The notes under the pieces are model-generated. The model was not told the origin of the DNA, searched no databases, and saw only the letters and a list, made by a program, of their open reading frames with translations. From an uncultured Prochlorococcus sp. (GTDB lineage: Bacteria > Cyanobacteriota > Cyanobacteriia > PCC-6307 > Cyanobiaceae), in the NCBI GenBank assembly GCA_902583265.1, contig CACHVD010000005.1, forward strand, positions 1 to 64,000: a DNA stretch of 64,000 nucleotides. The letters are read 5' to 3'. Position numbers and translations under genes: made by a program. Of the stretch, positions 32,107-41,521 are shown piece after piece. Position 1 is the first letter of the stretch. The number at the start of each line of letters is the position of its first letter.

Positions 32107-33603
32107 TTATGGATGGAAACCAAAAATGGAATTATTTCTTTTTTTAATTTCTTTTATGAAGGTACTGTAATTTTCAGAGACTGATATTTCTGGATGAATT
32201 AAGTCATTTATTTTTTTCTGAAGATTGTGCTTATCGTTTAAAAATAAAACAGATTTTTCTAGAACCTCAACCATAATTGAAACCGCAGTACTTGCTCCCG
32301 GAGAGGCACCCAACAAAGCAGATATTGATCCATCAGATGAATTTACAATCTCAGTTCCAAATTTCAAAGAACCACCACCTTCAGTTTTTTTAATTATTTG
32401 AACTCTTTGACCAGCACTCTTTAAATACCAATCAGAAGGATTAGCTGATGGCATCATATTCTTTAAATTCTCAACTCTTGAGTTATGGTTCTTTAATGAT
32501 TGTGATATTAGGTAATGAATTAAATCGTTGTTCTTGAAACCAACGTCTAACATAGAAAAAATATTATTCTTTTTAATTGAACTAAATAAATCAAAGTATG
32601 AACTTTGTTTTAGAAATTTCGTTGTAAATCCAGCAAAAGGTCCATATAAAAGAAGTTTTTTATTATCAATCCATCTGGTGTCTAAATGAGGCACAGACAT
32701 CGGGGGCGATCCAATATCAGCTTTACCATAAACTTTTGAGTTATGTTTTTCCGTTAGATCTTTTTTCTCGCAAATAAGCCATTTCCCACTAACAGGAAAT
32801 CCACCATAACTTTTTGCTTCTGGAATTTTTGATTTTTGTAAATAATTAATTGTTTTTCCACCAGCACCAAGAAAAACATAGCCAGTTCTAATTGAAGTTT
32901 TTCTACCTTCAGAACTGATTTCTAGTTCCCATTCTTTTTTATCAATTTTCTTTAAATCTACTAATTCTGTTTTGTATCTAATTTCAACATTTTTGTTTAA
33001 GGAAACTAATGACAAATACTCTTTAGTTAAAGCCTCAAAATTAATATCAGTTCCTCTACCTATTTTGGTAGCAGCAATTTGATTAGATGGATTTCTATCT
33101 TTTGTTATTAGAGGAGCCCATGATGAAATTTCATCAAAAGATGTAGAAAATTCCATATCGATAAATTCAGGATTTTCGGTCATTTTCTGAAATCTTTTTT
33201 TTAAAAAAGAAATATTATCCTGACCAGAAACAAAGCTAATATGAGGAATAAATTTTAGAAACTTCTTAATATCAATTTTCCCTGCTTCATACAATGTGGC
33301 CCATAAAGACATGGATGTTTCAAAAGAACGATTTATTGAGAGCGCTTTATCTATTTTTAGATTTCCTTTTTCATCTAAAGGGGTATAGTTTAATTCGCAA
33401 TTAGCCGCATGTCCTGTACCTGCATTATTAAAAGCGCCAGTACTTTCACTTCCTGGAGCATTTAATTTTTCTATAATAAGCAATTTTATATCTGGTAAAA
33501 CTTCTGAAATCAGGAGGGCTAAAGTACTACTCATTATCCCTGCTCCTACTAAGACTGCATCAAAGTAGCTATTATCATTAGTGGGATTTTTAGATGAAGT
33601 CAC
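32107..33603 (-). CDS. mqo: Malate:quinone oxidoreductase
   Basis: [67 protein letters not shown]. Confidence 0.95.
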   Translation of the reverse strand: MTSSKNPTNDNSYFDAVLVGAGIMSSTLALLISEVLPDIKLLIIEKLNAPGSESTGAFNNAGTGHAANCELNYTPLDEKGNLKIDKALSINRSFETSMSLWATLYEAGKIDIKKFLKFIPHISFVSGQDNISFLKKRFQKMTENPEFIDMEFSTSFDEISSWAPLITKDRNPSNQIAATKIGRGTDINFEALTKEYLSLVSLNKNVEIRYKTELVDLKKIDKKEWELEISSEGRKTSIRTGYVFLGAGGKTINYLQKSKIPEAKSYGGFPVSGKWLICEKKDLTEKHNSKVYGKADIGSPPMSVPHLDTRWIDNKKLLLYGPFAGFTTKFLKQSSYFDLFSSIKKNNIFSMLDVGFKNNDLIHYLISQSLKNHNSRVENLKNMMPSANPSDWYLKSAGQRVQIIKKTEGGGSLKFGTEIVNSSDGSISALLGASPGASTAVSIMVEVLEKSVLFLNDKHNLQKKINDLIHPEISVSENYSTFIKEIKKRNNSIFGFHP

Positions 33604-33673
33604 AACAGAAAATTATCTTTTTTGCAATTAATCAGATTTCTTTCTAGGCTTATTATAAAGTTAATCCAAAATT

Positions 33674-33919
33674 ATGAGTACTGAAACACTCTCGCTGACA
33701 AACGAAAATGTAGAAAAAGTCCTTGACGAGCTAAGACCTTTTTTAATTTCTGATGGAGGTAATGTAGAGATTGCAGAAATAGATGGTCCAATTGTCAAAG
33801 TCAGACTTCAAGGAGCATGTGGTAGTTGCCCGAGTAGCACTATGACTCTCAAAATGGGTATTGAAAGAAAGTTAAAAGAAATGATTCCTGAAATAAGCGA
33901 AGTTGTTCAGGTTTTATAA
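33674..33919 (+). CDS. nfu: NifU-like (NFU) Fe-S scaffold protein
   Basis: [48 protein letters not shown]. Confidence 0.95.
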   Translation: MSTETLSLTNENVEKVLDELRPFLISDGGNVEIAEIDGPIVKVRLQGACGSCPSSTMTLKMGIERKLKEMIPEISEVVQVL

Positions 33920-33942
33920 AAAACTTTTAACTGAAATATATA

Positions 33943-34200
33943 TTATTTAGTTTTTAATTCCTTCAACAAAGATGATTCCATATCAAGGCAATCAATTGGA
34001 AGTCCTTGACCAATAGCGATTAAAAGAGGTGCAAGAATTCCTAAAGTAAAAACTAAATTTGATTGGCTTACATCATATTTACTCAAAGTAAAAGTTATCA
34101 AATAAATAATTGAAAAATAAGCATGTAGTGAAAAAAATTCTTTTGGCTTTAAAACTGGCCACCTTAAAGTATTTCCCAAGAAATATAAAAAACCTGTCAT
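33943..34200 (-). CDS. Hypothetical membrane protein
   Basis: 85-aa ORF with two to three hydrophobic segments. Confidence 0.6.
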   Translation of the reverse strand: MTGFLYFLGNTLRWPVLKPKEFFSLHAYFSIIYLITFTLSKYDVSQSNLVFTLGILAPLLIAIGQGLPIDCLDMESSLLKELKTK

Positions 34201-34379
34201 AAATAAATAGTTACATGAAGATTAAACCAAATATAAACATAAACCTTTTTAGAGACTATTTATAAAAAAATTTACCTAAGATAATAATTAAAAAAACATT
34301 AAATCTTCGTTTCTATTTGTAAAAGCTAGACATCCAAATCAAAATACGCTTATAATAATTTGGTAGCAATCGCTACTTT

Positions 34380-34455
34380 TTCGTTCACCCTCATTTGAGG
34401 GCGCAGTTCGAGTCATACCATGGAACGGGGGATGGCCGTGTTGTCACATCGAAAC
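34380..34455 (+). promoter_or_regulatory. Candidate Downstream-peptide (glutamine-II) riboswitch-like leader
   Basis: CGTTCACCCTCATTTGAGGGCGCAGTTCGAGTCATACCATGGAACGGGGGATGG: CGTTC...GAACG outer pairing enclosing CCCTC/GAGGG hairpin, directly upstream of a tiny ORF. Assignment by remembered motif resemblance; not verified with a covariance model. Confidence 0.5.
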
Positions 34456-34629
34456 ATGACTACTTTAACTTACAGAGGTAAAAACTACGTTCAAAACAAA
34501 GAAGCTGCTGAAAAGCAACTTGTTGAACTTACCTACAGAAGAAACGTATACACCAATAGAATGGATGACGCTTCTTCAAGTAATGAAAAAGCAGAATTAA
34601 ATTACAGAGGTGTTAATTACACTAAATAA
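34456..34629 (+). CDS. DUF4278-like micro-protein
   Basis: Repeated L-x-YRG-x-x-Y motif: MTTLTYRGKNYVQ..., LTYRRNVYT..., LNYRGVNYTK. ATG at 34456 preferred over the track's 34420 start, which lies inside the structured leader. Confidence 0.75.
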   Translation: MTTLTYRGKNYVQNKEAAEKQLVELTYRRNVYTNRMDDASSSNEKAELNYRGVNYTK

Positions 34630-34645
34630 TTTAATTAAACAAATT

Positions 34646-34674
34646 AAAAGCCCCTTTTCAGGGGCTTTTTTTTT
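34646..34674 (+). terminator. Rho-independent terminator
   Basis: AAAAGCCCC TTTTCA GGGGCTTTT followed by T-tract, 17 nt downstream of the DUF4278 ORF. Confidence 0.9.
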
Positions 34675-34706
34675 GGGCTATATTTATCGAGAGTTCTTTA
34701 AAAAAT

Positions 34707-35501
34707 ATGTCTGAAAGTTGCTGTAATACAAACACATCGAATAAAGCACCTAATCAATTCGATCATAAAGATGCTATTCAAGAAAGATATGGTTCAGCCG
34801 CACTAGAAAAAGAAAGTTGTCTTTGTACACCAGTTGGGTTTAATCCCGTTTTACTGGAAGCAATTCCTCAAGAGGTTATAGAAAGAGACTATGGATGTGG
34901 GGATCCAACAAAATATGTTCAAAAAAATGATATAGTCTTAGATCTTGGAAGTGGTAGCGGCAAAAATGCTTTTATTTGTGCCCAAATTGTTGGGAAAGAA
35001 GGGAAAGTTATTGGAGTTGATCAGAATCCTGACATGCTTTCTTTATCTAGATCAGCCTCTAAAGAAGTTACAAAAAATATAGGTTTCAACAATACAGAAT
35101 TTCTAGAAGGTTCAATCGAAAAACTTGATGAATTAGATGAAGATTTAAGTCCATTAATCGCAGATAAATCAGTTGATATTATTTTAAGTAATTGCGTTTT
35201 AAACTTGGTAAGTCCAGAATCTAGAAATAACCTTCTAAGAAATATAAAAAGAGTTTTAAACGATAATGGAAGAATTGCAATTAGCGATATTGTCTCTAAC
35301 AAAAAAGTTCCTTTAAGATTGCAAAATGATCATGATCTATGGACAGGATGTATTAGTGGAGCATGGTATGAACCAGACTTTATAAGTGACTTTAAAGAAC
35401 TAGGATTTAAAAATTTAGAATTTGCAGAAAGGAGTGCTGAACCTTGGAAAGTAATTGAGGATATAGAATTTAGAACAGTAACTTTAGTAGGCAATATTTA
35501 A
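34707..35501 (+). CDS. ArsM-like SAM-dependent methyltransferase
   Basis: VLDLGSGSGKNAFICAQIVGKEGKVIGVDQNPDML; Cys positions DYGCGDPT, LSNCVLNLV and WTGCISGAW resemble As(III) SAM methyltransferases. Confidence 0.75.
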   Translation: MSESCCNTNTSNKAPNQFDHKDAIQERYGSAALEKESCLCTPVGFNPVLLEAIPQEVIERDYGCGDPTKYVQKNDIVLDLGSGSGKNAFICAQIVGKEGKVIGVDQNPDMLSLSRSASKEVTKNIGFNNTEFLEGSIEKLDELDEDLSPLIADKSVDIILSNCVLNLVSPESRNNLLRNIKRVLNDNGRIAISDIVSNKKVPLRLQNDHDLWTGCISGAWYEPDFISDFKELGFKNLEFAERSAEPWKVIEDIEFRTVTLVGNI

Positions 35502-35537
35502 AAAATTCAAGAGTTTAAAAATATAACTTAAATTTCC

Positions 35538-36761
35538 ATGAGAAATAATCTAAGAGATCAAATACCAGCATTAAAAAATAAGTATTATTTCAACTATGGA
35601 GGCCAAGGACCATTACCAAAATCTTCTTTAGAAGCAATAGTTAAAACGTGGGAAATTATCCAAGATTTAGGACCATTTACTAATAATATGTGGCCTTTTA
35701 TTTACAAAGAAATATTGAACACAAAAAGGATCATTTCACAAAAATTAGGTGTAAATTCAAAGAATGTAGCTTTAACCGAGAATATCTCTTCCGGTATGAT
35801 TTTGCCCTTTTGGGGAATAAAAGTAGAAGAGGGAGAAGAGCTGTTAATAAGTGACTGTGAACATCCTGGAGTAGTGGCTGCAAGTCGAGAATTTTGTAGA
35901 AGAAATAAATTAATATTCAAAATTTTGCCGATCCAAAAACTTAAAAATCTAAACGACGAAAATATAATTTTAGAGATTTTGAAAAATCTAAATAGTAAGA
36001 CTAAGATGCTAATTATTTCTCATATCTTATGGAACTTTGGATATAAAATTCCTTTAAAACAAATTTCTATCGAATTAAAAAATAATCGAGCAGATTCTTA
36101 TTTACTTGTTGATGGTGCTCAAACCTTTGGACACATAAACATTGAAAAAGAAGTTTTTTATTCTGATTTATATTCAATAACTTCTCATAAATGGGCATGT
36201 GGACCAGAAGGACTTGGAGCCATTTATGTCTCAGATAGATTTATTCATGAAACAGATCCAACAATAATTGGTTGGAAATCATTAAAAAAAGAACAAGGCA
36301 TTTATGAGCCTTCAGATAATCTTTTTCATGATGATGCAAGGAAGTTTGAAGTAGCTACATCTTGCATTCCTTTACTTGCAGGGCTTCGTAATTCTATAGA
36401 TCTTTTGGATAAAGACTGCCATGAAAAAGAAAAAAGCGAGCATATCAAAAGATTAAGTAAGAAACTTTGGGATGAATTAAATCAATTAAAGGGTGTTGAA
36501 TTAGTTTTAGAAAAAAAGTACCTAAATGGGATAGTTAGTTTTAATATCGAAAATATTGAAGATAAGGATAAATTTGTAAATAAACTTGGAGAAAAGAAAA
36601 TTTGGATTAGAGTTTTAGAAGATCCAAAATGGTTTAGAGCATGTATACATCAAATGACTACAGAAGCTGAGATTAATTTACTTTCTGAAGAAATTAAAAA
36701 TTACCAGGGTATTTCTGAGCTATCCCAAGCAATAAATTTTCCAGTAGATTCTGGGGATTGA
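35538..36761 (+). CDS. Class V aminotransferase (cysteine desulfurase/selenocysteine lyase-like)
   Basis: YFNYGGQGPLPKSSLEAI, LLVDGAQTFGH, YSITSHKWACGPEGLGAIYVSD (PLP Lys motif). Confidence 0.88.
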   Translation: MRNNLRDQIPALKNKYYFNYGGQGPLPKSSLEAIVKTWEIIQDLGPFTNNMWPFIYKEILNTKRIISQKLGVNSKNVALTENISSGMILPFWGIKVEEGEELLISDCEHPGVVAASREFCRRNKLIFKILPIQKLKNLNDENIILEILKNLNSKTKMLIISHILWNFGYKIPLKQISIELKNNRADSYLLVDGAQTFGHINIEKEVFYSDLYSITSHKWACGPEGLGAIYVSDRFIHETDPTIIGWKSLKKEQGIYEPSDNLFHDDARKFEVATSCIPLLAGLRNSIDLLDKDCHEKEKSEHIKRLSKKLWDELNQLKGVELVLEKKYLNGIVSFNIENIEDKDKFVNKLGEKKIWIRVLEDPKWFRACIHQMTTEAEINLLSEEIKNYQGISELSQAINFPVDSGD

Positions 36762-37405
36762 TTTTTAATAATATTGATCAAAAATTGGGAGGATTTTTCT
36801 TTACTAAATAATTTATGTTCTGGAACAAATTTATGAAAAGGTCTAGATAAATCAGTATCTACTGTTCCTGGATGAAGCAATGTGATAGTCGCCTTTGGGA
36901 AACGTCTAGCCCATTCAATACTTAAAGATTTAAAAAACTGATTTTGTGCAGATTTTGCAGCTCTATATGAATACCACCCTCCAGTTTGATTATCTCCAAT
37001 GCTTCCAACTCTTGCACTTATACTTGCAAAATTAAAATCTAAATCTTTTGGTATAAATTCTTCAATCGCTTTAGCTAATAAAATAGGAGAAAAGGCGTTT
37101 ATTGAAAAACTTTCTATCATATTTTTTTTATCAAGATGTTGTAATCTTTTTTCTGGCTGAAGAGAATCACTATGAAGTCTACCTGTAGCATTAACAACTA
37201 GCCTTAATTTTGAAGGCTGATTTGATATTTTATTTTTCAAATGCAAAAGGGATTGAGAATCCTCTATATCTAATTCCCAAAAAGAATTAAATTCACTTTT
37301 TCTTCCACACAAAACAACTTCTAAATCTTTTTCACTTTCACTCAGATCTTTAGCTATTTGGGTTCCAATTCCACCTGCGCCTACAACTAAGGCTAAGCCT
37401 TTCAT
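36701..37405 (-). CDS. Short-chain dehydrogenase/reductase (CsgA-like)
   Basis: MKGLALVVGAGGIGTQIAKDL Rossmann motif; YSYRAAKSAQNQFFKSL active-site YxxxK. Confidence 0.88.
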   Translation of the reverse strand: MKGLALVVGAGGIGTQIAKDLSESEKDLEVVLCGRKSEFNSFWELDIEDSQSLLHLKNKISNQPSKLRLVVNATGRLHSDSLQPEKRLQHLDKKNMIESFSINAFSPILLAKAIEEFIPKDLDFNFASISARVGSIGDNQTGGWYSYRAAKSAQNQFFKSLSIEWARRFPKATITLLHPGTVDTDLSRPFHKFVPEHKLFSKEKSSQFLINIIKNQSPESTGKFIAWDSSEIPW

Positions 37406-37476
37406 TTTATTAAAAATAACTCAATCAATTCTAAGAAACTTTTCTTGTGATTTGCGTAAAGATCTTTCTTATTTGA

Positions 37477-39021
37477 TTAGGAAATTTTATTGAGATTTTC
37501 TTTTTCTTTTAATAATTTATAAGCTATTTTTCTATCATCAAAATTAATAACTTTATCATTGAGAATTTGGTAGTCTTCATGTCCTTTTCCTGCAATTAAA
37601 ACAATATCTTCATTATTGGCAAATTTAATAGATTTATTTATTGCTTTAAATCTATCAATCTCAATTGTTATTTTTTCTCTTTTTTTTATACCCATCAAAA
37701 TATCATTTACTATCTTTTGGGGTTCTTCTGATCTTGGATTATCTGAAGTTATAAAAAGTTGATCAGAAAACTCTTCAGCTATTGATCCCATTAAAGGCCT
37801 TTTACCAAGATCTCGATCTCCTCCACAGCCAAAAACAGTAATGAGTTTTCCCTTACAAAGTTTTTTAATTGATTGCAAAACTTTTTTCAATCCATCAGGC
37901 GTGTGGGCATAATCAACAATTACTGTTGGAAGTGATCTTGAAACGTCATCATTATCAATTTCTATTTTCTCCATTCGCCCAGGAGCGCCAGGGAAAGATC
38001 GTATTAACTTTGATAGATCTTTTAAAGAAAAATTAAGTTTATACAAAATTGTTATTGCTTGAATCGCATTCATTAAATTAAATTCTCCAACAAGTGGAAC
38101 AAAAAGTTGAATTTTTTCCTTGGGTGTATGAAAAATGCAGGTTGAGCCATTTTCAGTAAATTTTTTATCTGTTACGAAAAAAAAATCATGATTTTTAAAT
38201 TCACTTTCAGTAATCTTTGTAGACACTAATGAAGATCTTTTTTCAAGATCAGACGATAATTTAGATATCCAAGGGTCATCGTGATTTAATACAGAAATTC
38301 CATCCTTTTCTATTAAATAAGGTGGGAAAAACAATTTTCTTTTTGTTTGAAAATAAGATTCCATATCTAAGTGATAATCAAGATGATCTTGAGTTAAATT
38401 AGTAAAAATAGCCGCTTCAAATTCGCATCCTGATATCCTCTTTTGAGCAATAGAATGAGAACTTACCTCTAATATCGCGAATTCAGATTCTGCCTCAACA
38501 GCAGCATTTAATTTCTTTTGAAGTTTATCAGCGAAATCAGTTGTATGAGAAGCCACTTCTGAAAAGCCAGGCCATCTATTGAACAAGGTCCCAAATAATG
38601 CAGTCTTTTTCCCTAATTTTTTTAAAAGATATTCCAATAAAAAAGTAATTGTCGTTTTCCCATTTGTACCCGTAACACCAATTAGTTTAAGTTTTCTTGA
38701 AGGCCTATTCCAAAACTCAGCGACTATTTGACCAAAAATATAATCTAAATTATCCTCTATAACCAAAATCCTTTCTCGATCAATAGATCCAATTTCCTCT
38801 TTTGCGGCAGACCCAATAATGGCAGCCTCCGCGCCGTTTTCAATTGCCTCAATACAATATTTTCCTCCATCAACATTTAAACCAGGCATCCCTAAAAATA
38901 AAGTTCCTTTTTGTACTTCTTTAGAGTTAAAAGAAATATTATTGATTTCATGATCGATTAAATCTAATGAAGGAATAATTCCTACCAAATCTAAAAGTTT
39001 ATGTAATTTTATAGATCTCAT
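37477..39021 (-). CDS. murE: UDP-N-acetylmuramoyl-tripeptide synthetase MurE
   Basis: GVTGTNGKTTITFLLE, NLTQDHLDYH, DNPRSEEPQKIV. Confidence 0.95.
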   Translation of the reverse strand: MRSIKLHKLLDLVGIIPSLDLIDHEINNISFNSKEVQKGTLFLGMPGLNVDGGKYCIEAIENGAEAAIIGSAAKEEIGSIDRERILVIEDNLDYIFGQIVAEFWNRPSRKLKLIGVTGTNGKTTITFLLEYLLKKLGKKTALFGTLFNRWPGFSEVASHTTDFADKLQKKLNAAVEAESEFAILEVSSHSIAQKRISGCEFEAAIFTNLTQDHLDYHLDMESYFQTKRKLFFPPYLIEKDGISVLNHDDPWISKLSSDLEKRSSLVSTKITESEFKNHDFFFVTDKKFTENGSTCIFHTPKEKIQLFVPLVGEFNLMNAIQAITILYKLNFSLKDLSKLIRSFPGAPGRMEKIEIDNDDVSRSLPTVIVDYAHTPDGLKKVLQSIKKLCKGKLITVFGCGGDRDLGKRPLMGSIAEEFSDQLFITSDNPRSEEPQKIVNDILMGIKKREKITIEIDRFKAINKSIKFANNEDIVLIAGKGHEDYQILNDKVINFDDRKIAYKLLKEKENLNKIS

Positions 39022-39030
39022 ATGAAAAAA

Positions 39031-39333
39031 TTATTTCTCCAGAATGGTACTAATATTTTTTTGAAACCAATTCTTAAATTGATCATCTTTTAATCTTGGA
39101 GAAATGCGAGGCAATTCTATAATCTCCTCGGACCTAATTCCTTCAATAGCAATAACAGGTACTTCATAATCATATTTTTTATATTTATCTTTATATAAAT
39201 CGACCCTATCAATATCAATTTCTTTAAGCTCTTCTAGATTAGGGAATAACTCATTAAGATTTATTTTTGCCAGTTTGTTTTTTAATGAATCACAAAGGCA
39301 ACATCCCTGCCTAACAAAAATAAATATTTTCAT
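39031..39333 (-). CDS. Glutaredoxin-like DUF836 family protein
   Basis: FVRQGCCLCDSLKNKL thioredoxin-fold CxxC-type motif. Confidence 0.8.
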   Translation of the reverse strand: MKIFIFVRQGCCLCDSLKNKLAKINLNELFPNLEELKEIDIDRVDLYKDKYKKYDYEVPVIAIEGIRSEEIIELPRISPRLKDDQFKNWFQKNISTILEK

Positions 39334-39337
39334 TCAT

Positions 39338-39574
39338 TTAGTCAGGCACAGGGTCACATCCACACGGAGTTAAAGGATGACATCTGCTTAATCTTTTTAA
39401 AGTTAACCACCCTCCCTTCCAAGGACCATGTCTAGTAATTGCCTCATATCCATAAGAGCTGCAACTTGGAATAAATCTGCATCTTGGGCCAAAAAAAGGA
39501 GAAAACCACTTTTGATAAAACGAAATCATAAAAAGAAGTATAGAAGTAATTGATTTATTAATAGTTTTGAACAC
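39338..39574 (-). CDS. yidD: Membrane protein insertion efficiency factor YidD
   Basis: [49 protein letters not shown]. Confidence 0.95.
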   Translation of the reverse strand: MFKTINKSITSILLFMISFYQKWFSPFFGPRCRFIPSCSSYGYEAITRHGPWKGGWLTLKRLSRCHPLTPCGCDPVPD

Positions 39575-39669
39575 TTTAATGATGTAAAATAATATTTCCA
39601 GTAGTAATTAGTTTAATTGAATTTAATCAATTATCCAATTTATTGCAATTTTCTACTTAATTTAAAATT

Positions 39670-40278
39670 ATGTCAAGATACCGCGGCCCCAGATTAAGGG
39701 TTACGCGTCGCTTGGGAGAACTACCAGGTCTCACCAGGAAAGCTTCAAAGAAGTCTAATCCTCCAGGTCAGCACGGCCAAGCCCGTCGCAAGCGATCAGA
39801 ATATGCAATTCGTCTAGAAGAAAAGCAGAAACTTAGGTTTAATTATGGAGTTTCTGAAAAACAACTAGTACGTTATGTAAAAAAAGCTAGAGCTCAAGAT
39901 GGATCTACAGGTACTAACCTACTAAGACTTTTAGAAAACAGACTTGATAATGTTTGTTTTAGATTAGGTTTTGGAGGTACCATTCCAGGCTCAAGACAAT
40001 TAGTAAATCATGGCCATGTAACCGTTAATGGGAAGGTTCTTGATATTGCTGGTTATCAATGCAAATCAGGCGATGTAATCGGAATTAAAGAAAACAAAGC
40101 AAGCAAAAAACTTGTAGAAGGTAATATAGAATTCCCTGGCTTAGCAAATGTCCCACCTCATCTTGATTTAGACAAGCCTAAATTAACGGGAAAAATAAAT
40201 GGGAAATGCGATAGAGAGTGGGTGGCTCTTGAAATAAACGAACTACTAGTTGTTGAATATTATTCAAGAAAAGTTTAA
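39670..40278 (+). CDS. rpsD: 30S ribosomal protein S4
   Basis: [25 protein letters not shown]4 RNA-binding domain. Confidence 0.98.
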   Translation: MSRYRGPRLRVTRRLGELPGLTRKASKKSNPPGQHGQARRKRSEYAIRLEEKQKLRFNYGVSEKQLVRYVKKARAQDGSTGTNLLRLLENRLDNVCFRLGFGGTIPGSRQLVNHGHVTVNGKVLDIAGYQCKSGDVIGIKENKASKKLVEGNIEFPGLANVPPHLDLDKPKLTGKINGKCDREWVALEINELLVVEYYSRKV

Positions 40279-40299
40279 TACTACTTTTCTTTGGATTAT

Positions 40300-40330
40300 T
40301 AAATCTCTCATTTTTTAAAAGAGAGATTTA
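40300..40330. terminator. Perfect 10-bp stem-loop after rpsD
   Basis: TAAATCTCTC (40300-40309) / GAGAGATTTA (40321-40330), located between rpsD stop and the next gene. Confidence 0.6.
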
Positions 40331-40354
40331 ATTTAATTCTTATTTTTAAAAATA

Positions 40355-41518
40355 ATGGGAAATAAGGAAAATAATATAAAAAAGCCAGGTTTTAAGACCT
40401 TATCTATTCATCATGGGGAAACATTTGCTGAAGAAACTGGATGCGTTATGCCTCCTATTTTTTCTTCATCTACTTTCAAACATGGAAATAAAGATAATTT
40501 TGACTACACCAGATCAGGTAATCCAAACTTTAGAATTCTAGAAAACATCCTTAAATCAATAGAAGATTCTAAATACTGTACAGTTTTTGGATCTGGAATT
40601 AGCGCGATAACTGCAATTTCATCAACTCTAAAATCAGGTGACAAGATACTCTGCGAGTCAAATCTCTATGGTTGTACAGTGAGGATGTTCGAAAAAGTTT
40701 TCAAGAAATTTGGACTAGAAGTTTTATACACAGATTTTACAAACGAAAATAATATCAAAAAGATTTCAAACTTCGAGCCAACCTTGATATGGCTAGAAAG
40801 TCCAACTAATCCACTTTTGAAGGTACTCGATATTAAGGCAATTTGTGATGAAGCGAATAAACTCGAAATACCAGTAGTTGTAGACAACACATTTTCTACA
40901 GCGCTTATTCAAAAACCATTGGACCTTGGGGCAACACTATCGGTTGTAAGCACCACAAAATTCATTAATGGACATAGTGACGCACTTGGCGGAGCAGTAC
41001 TGACAAATAATGAGGAATGGAATAGTAAGATGCTTTTCTCTCAAAAAGCTCTCGGGCTTCAACCATCTCCTTTTGATAGTTGGCTCATTACGAGAGGAGT
41101 AAAAACTCTTCCTTTAAGAATCGAACAACAAACTAAAAGTGCAGAATTTATTTCTGAAGAATTAGGTAATCATAAAATTATTAATAAAGTAATTTACCCT
41201 TTCAATCAAGAACATCCGCAATTTAATTTAGCAAAATCGCAAATGAAATCTGGAGGTTCAATGATCACCCTAAAATTAAATTTAAACAAAGAGGATACTT
41301 TTAAATTTTGCAAATCTCTCAAATATTTCTCTCTAGCAGAAAGCCTTGGAGGAGTTGAAAGTTTAATTTGTCACCCTGCAACGATGACTCATGCTTCTGT
41401 TGATGACAAAACAAAAAATCTACTAGGGATAGATGATACTCTTGTCAGATTATCAATTGGATGTGAAGATACAAACGATTTAATCTCGGACATTTTATTT
41501 GCTTTAAATAAATTCTGA
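40355..41518 (+). CDS. Cys/Met metabolism PLP-dependent enzyme (cystathionine gamma-synthase/lyase family)
   Basis: FDYTRSGNPNFRILE, VVDNTFSTALIQKPLDLGA, VVSTTKFINGHSDALGG. Confidence 0.92.
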   Translation: MGNKENNIKKPGFKTLSIHHGETFAEETGCVMPPIFSSSTFKHGNKDNFDYTRSGNPNFRILENILKSIEDSKYCTVFGSGISAITAISSTLKSGDKILCESNLYGCTVRMFEKVFKKFGLEVLYTDFTNENNIKKISNFEPTLIWLESPTNPLLKVLDIKAICDEANKLEIPVVVDNTFSTALIQKPLDLGATLSVVSTTKFINGHSDALGGAVLTNNEEWNSKMLFSQKALGLQPSPFDSWLITRGVKTLPLRIEQQTKSAEFISEELGNHKIINKVIYPFNQEHPQFNLAKSQMKSGGSMITLKLNLNKEDTFKFCKSLKYFSLAESLGGVESLICHPATMTHASVDDKTKNLLGIDDTLVRLSIGCEDTNDLISDILFALNKF

Positions 41519-41521
41519 AAA

